This document shows, piece by piece, positions 6,268 to 6,464 of a DNA stretch of 6,464 nt (position 1 is its first letter; the number at the start of each line of letters is the position of its first letter). The translations under genes and the position numbers were made by a program. The DNA lies in the NCBI GenBank assembly GCA_031422675.1, contig JANPMG010000217.1, forward strand, positions 1-6,464, given 5' to 3'. The notes beneath the pieces were generated by a model that did not search any database, was not told the origin of the DNA, and was given only the letters and a program-made list of their open reading frames with translations. The stretch is from JAENVU01 sp031422675 (lineage in GTDB: Bacteria > Actinomycetota > Acidimicrobiia > IMCC26256 > JAENVU01).

Positions 6268-6275
6268 CACGGCAC
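6256..6275 (-). repeat. Right terminal inverted repeat of the IS630 element
   Basis: Read inward on the minus strand it is GTGCCGTGTCAGGCAACGTT, differing from the left end only at positions 9, 11, 13 and 14. It contains the transposase TGA (6265-6267). Confidence 0.88.
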
Positions 6276-6277
6276 TA
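6276..6277. repeat. TA target-site duplication, right copy
   Basis: TA directly after the right inverted repeat, followed by G6278. With C5061 it rebuilds CTAG when the IS is removed. Confidence 0.8.
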
Positions 6278-6464
6278 GCTCCTGCGCGATCGCCGGGATC
6301 GACGGGTACTCCTCCAACAAACCCGCGATCGCGCGGATCCGATCGCGCAACTCGTCGAATCCCGGTTCGGCCCGCAGTTGACGGAGCTGCAACCCCAACA
6401 TCAACAGATCGAACCGCTTCGCCTCTTCGGTCTCGGGTGGAAGCTCGGTCGGCAGCCCGGCTAC

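Larger units (their letters stand above)
5064..6275 (+). mobile_element. IS630-family insertion sequence, complete (1,212 bp)
   Basis: The element is bounded by imperfect 20-base terminal inverted repeats and contains one intact transposase gene. It is flanked by TA on both sides (5062-5063 and 6276-6277), within C-TA and TA-G, which is the CTAG target with TA duplication known for IS630. The transposase fills nearly the whole element, and its TGA stop lies inside the right repeat. Everything needed for movement appears intact, so the insertion may be recent or active. I cannot tell from this window whether other copies exist in the genome. Confidence 0.9.
6192..6464 (-). pseudogene. HsdR/DEAD-box helicase C-terminal fragment cut off at the IS border
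   Basis: The minus-strand frame is open from the window edge to the IS. The 63 residues before the border (PTELPPETEEAKRFDLLMLGLQ.., then RAEPGFDELRDRIRAIAGLLEE and PSIPAIAQEL) resemble the helical C-terminal region of type I restriction HsdR subunits or related DEAD/DEAH helicases. In that family this stretch is the AKxFDLLxLxLQL and IAGLLEEKxxIP segment (recalled resemblance, not searched). Intact members continue past IPxxxxQ for roughly a hundred residues; here the frame instead enters the IS and adds 27 unrelated residues before a stop at 6192-6194. The product therefore probably lacks its contact region with the HsdS/HsdM core and is likely inactive. The 5' end lies beyond the window, so I cannot tell whether helicase or nuclease domains survive. 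Confidence 0.65.

Noticed and set aside
6353..6366. TCGAATCCCG, ten bases shared with the T arm of tRNA-Gly, as a possible att repeat
   Set aside because: It lies within the HsdR-like coding frame (the PGFDE residues) and the match stops after ten bases. It is too short for an attachment site and probably chance.
1..6464. CRISPR arrays, tandem repeats, retron or phage-defence cassettes
   Set aside because: No regularly spaced direct repeats, reverse transcriptase or nuclease cassette was seen. The only defence-related signal is the HsdR-like fragment at the right edge.

Overview
The window is GC-rich, and its genes have the G/C-ending codons and abundant GATC/CGATCG words of a high-GC actinobacterium. 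Two genes belong to luciferase-like (LLM) families that use cofactor F420, and one tRNA gene encodes its own CCA end. Both fit Actinobacteria (Mycobacteriales or Acidimicrobiia are plausible). No single gene here fixes the genus, so the assignment is an inference.

Left part (1-2460), metabolic and ordinary. A 5'-truncated F420-dependent LLM oxidoreductase on the + strand converges on a two-gene minus-strand operon. That operon has a second, intact LLM oxidoreductase followed by a small alpha/beta hydrolase, with a 4-base GTGA start/stop overlap. A 10-bp inverted repeat separates the convergent units and may act as a two-way terminator.

Middle (2461-3018). A tRNA-Gly(GCC) gene lies divergently from the LLM operon, only 50 bp away. 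About 430 bp without an intact gene follows. It holds two hairpins and the remains of a possible small single-pass membrane protein whose reading frame is broken.

Right part (3019-6464), accessory in character. A secreted or lipoprotein-like predicted beta-helix protein and a PAPS-type sulfotransferase lie on the + strand. A complete 1,212-bp IS630-family insertion sequence follows, inserted at a CTAG site that overlaps the sulfotransferase stop codon. Beyond the IS, on the minus strand, is a C-terminal-region fragment of what looks like a type I restriction HsdR/DEAD-box helicase. Its 3' end is missing at the IS border.

The main points to follow up are these. The IS sits exactly in a stop codon and leaves it as a stop. 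The two IS flanks do not rebuild one continuous restriction gene when the IS is removed in silico, which points to rearrangement or deletion (or a repeat-mediated misassembly) rather than a simple insertion. The accessory block begins just 3' of a tRNA gene. I did not find a convincing wholly new system in this window.
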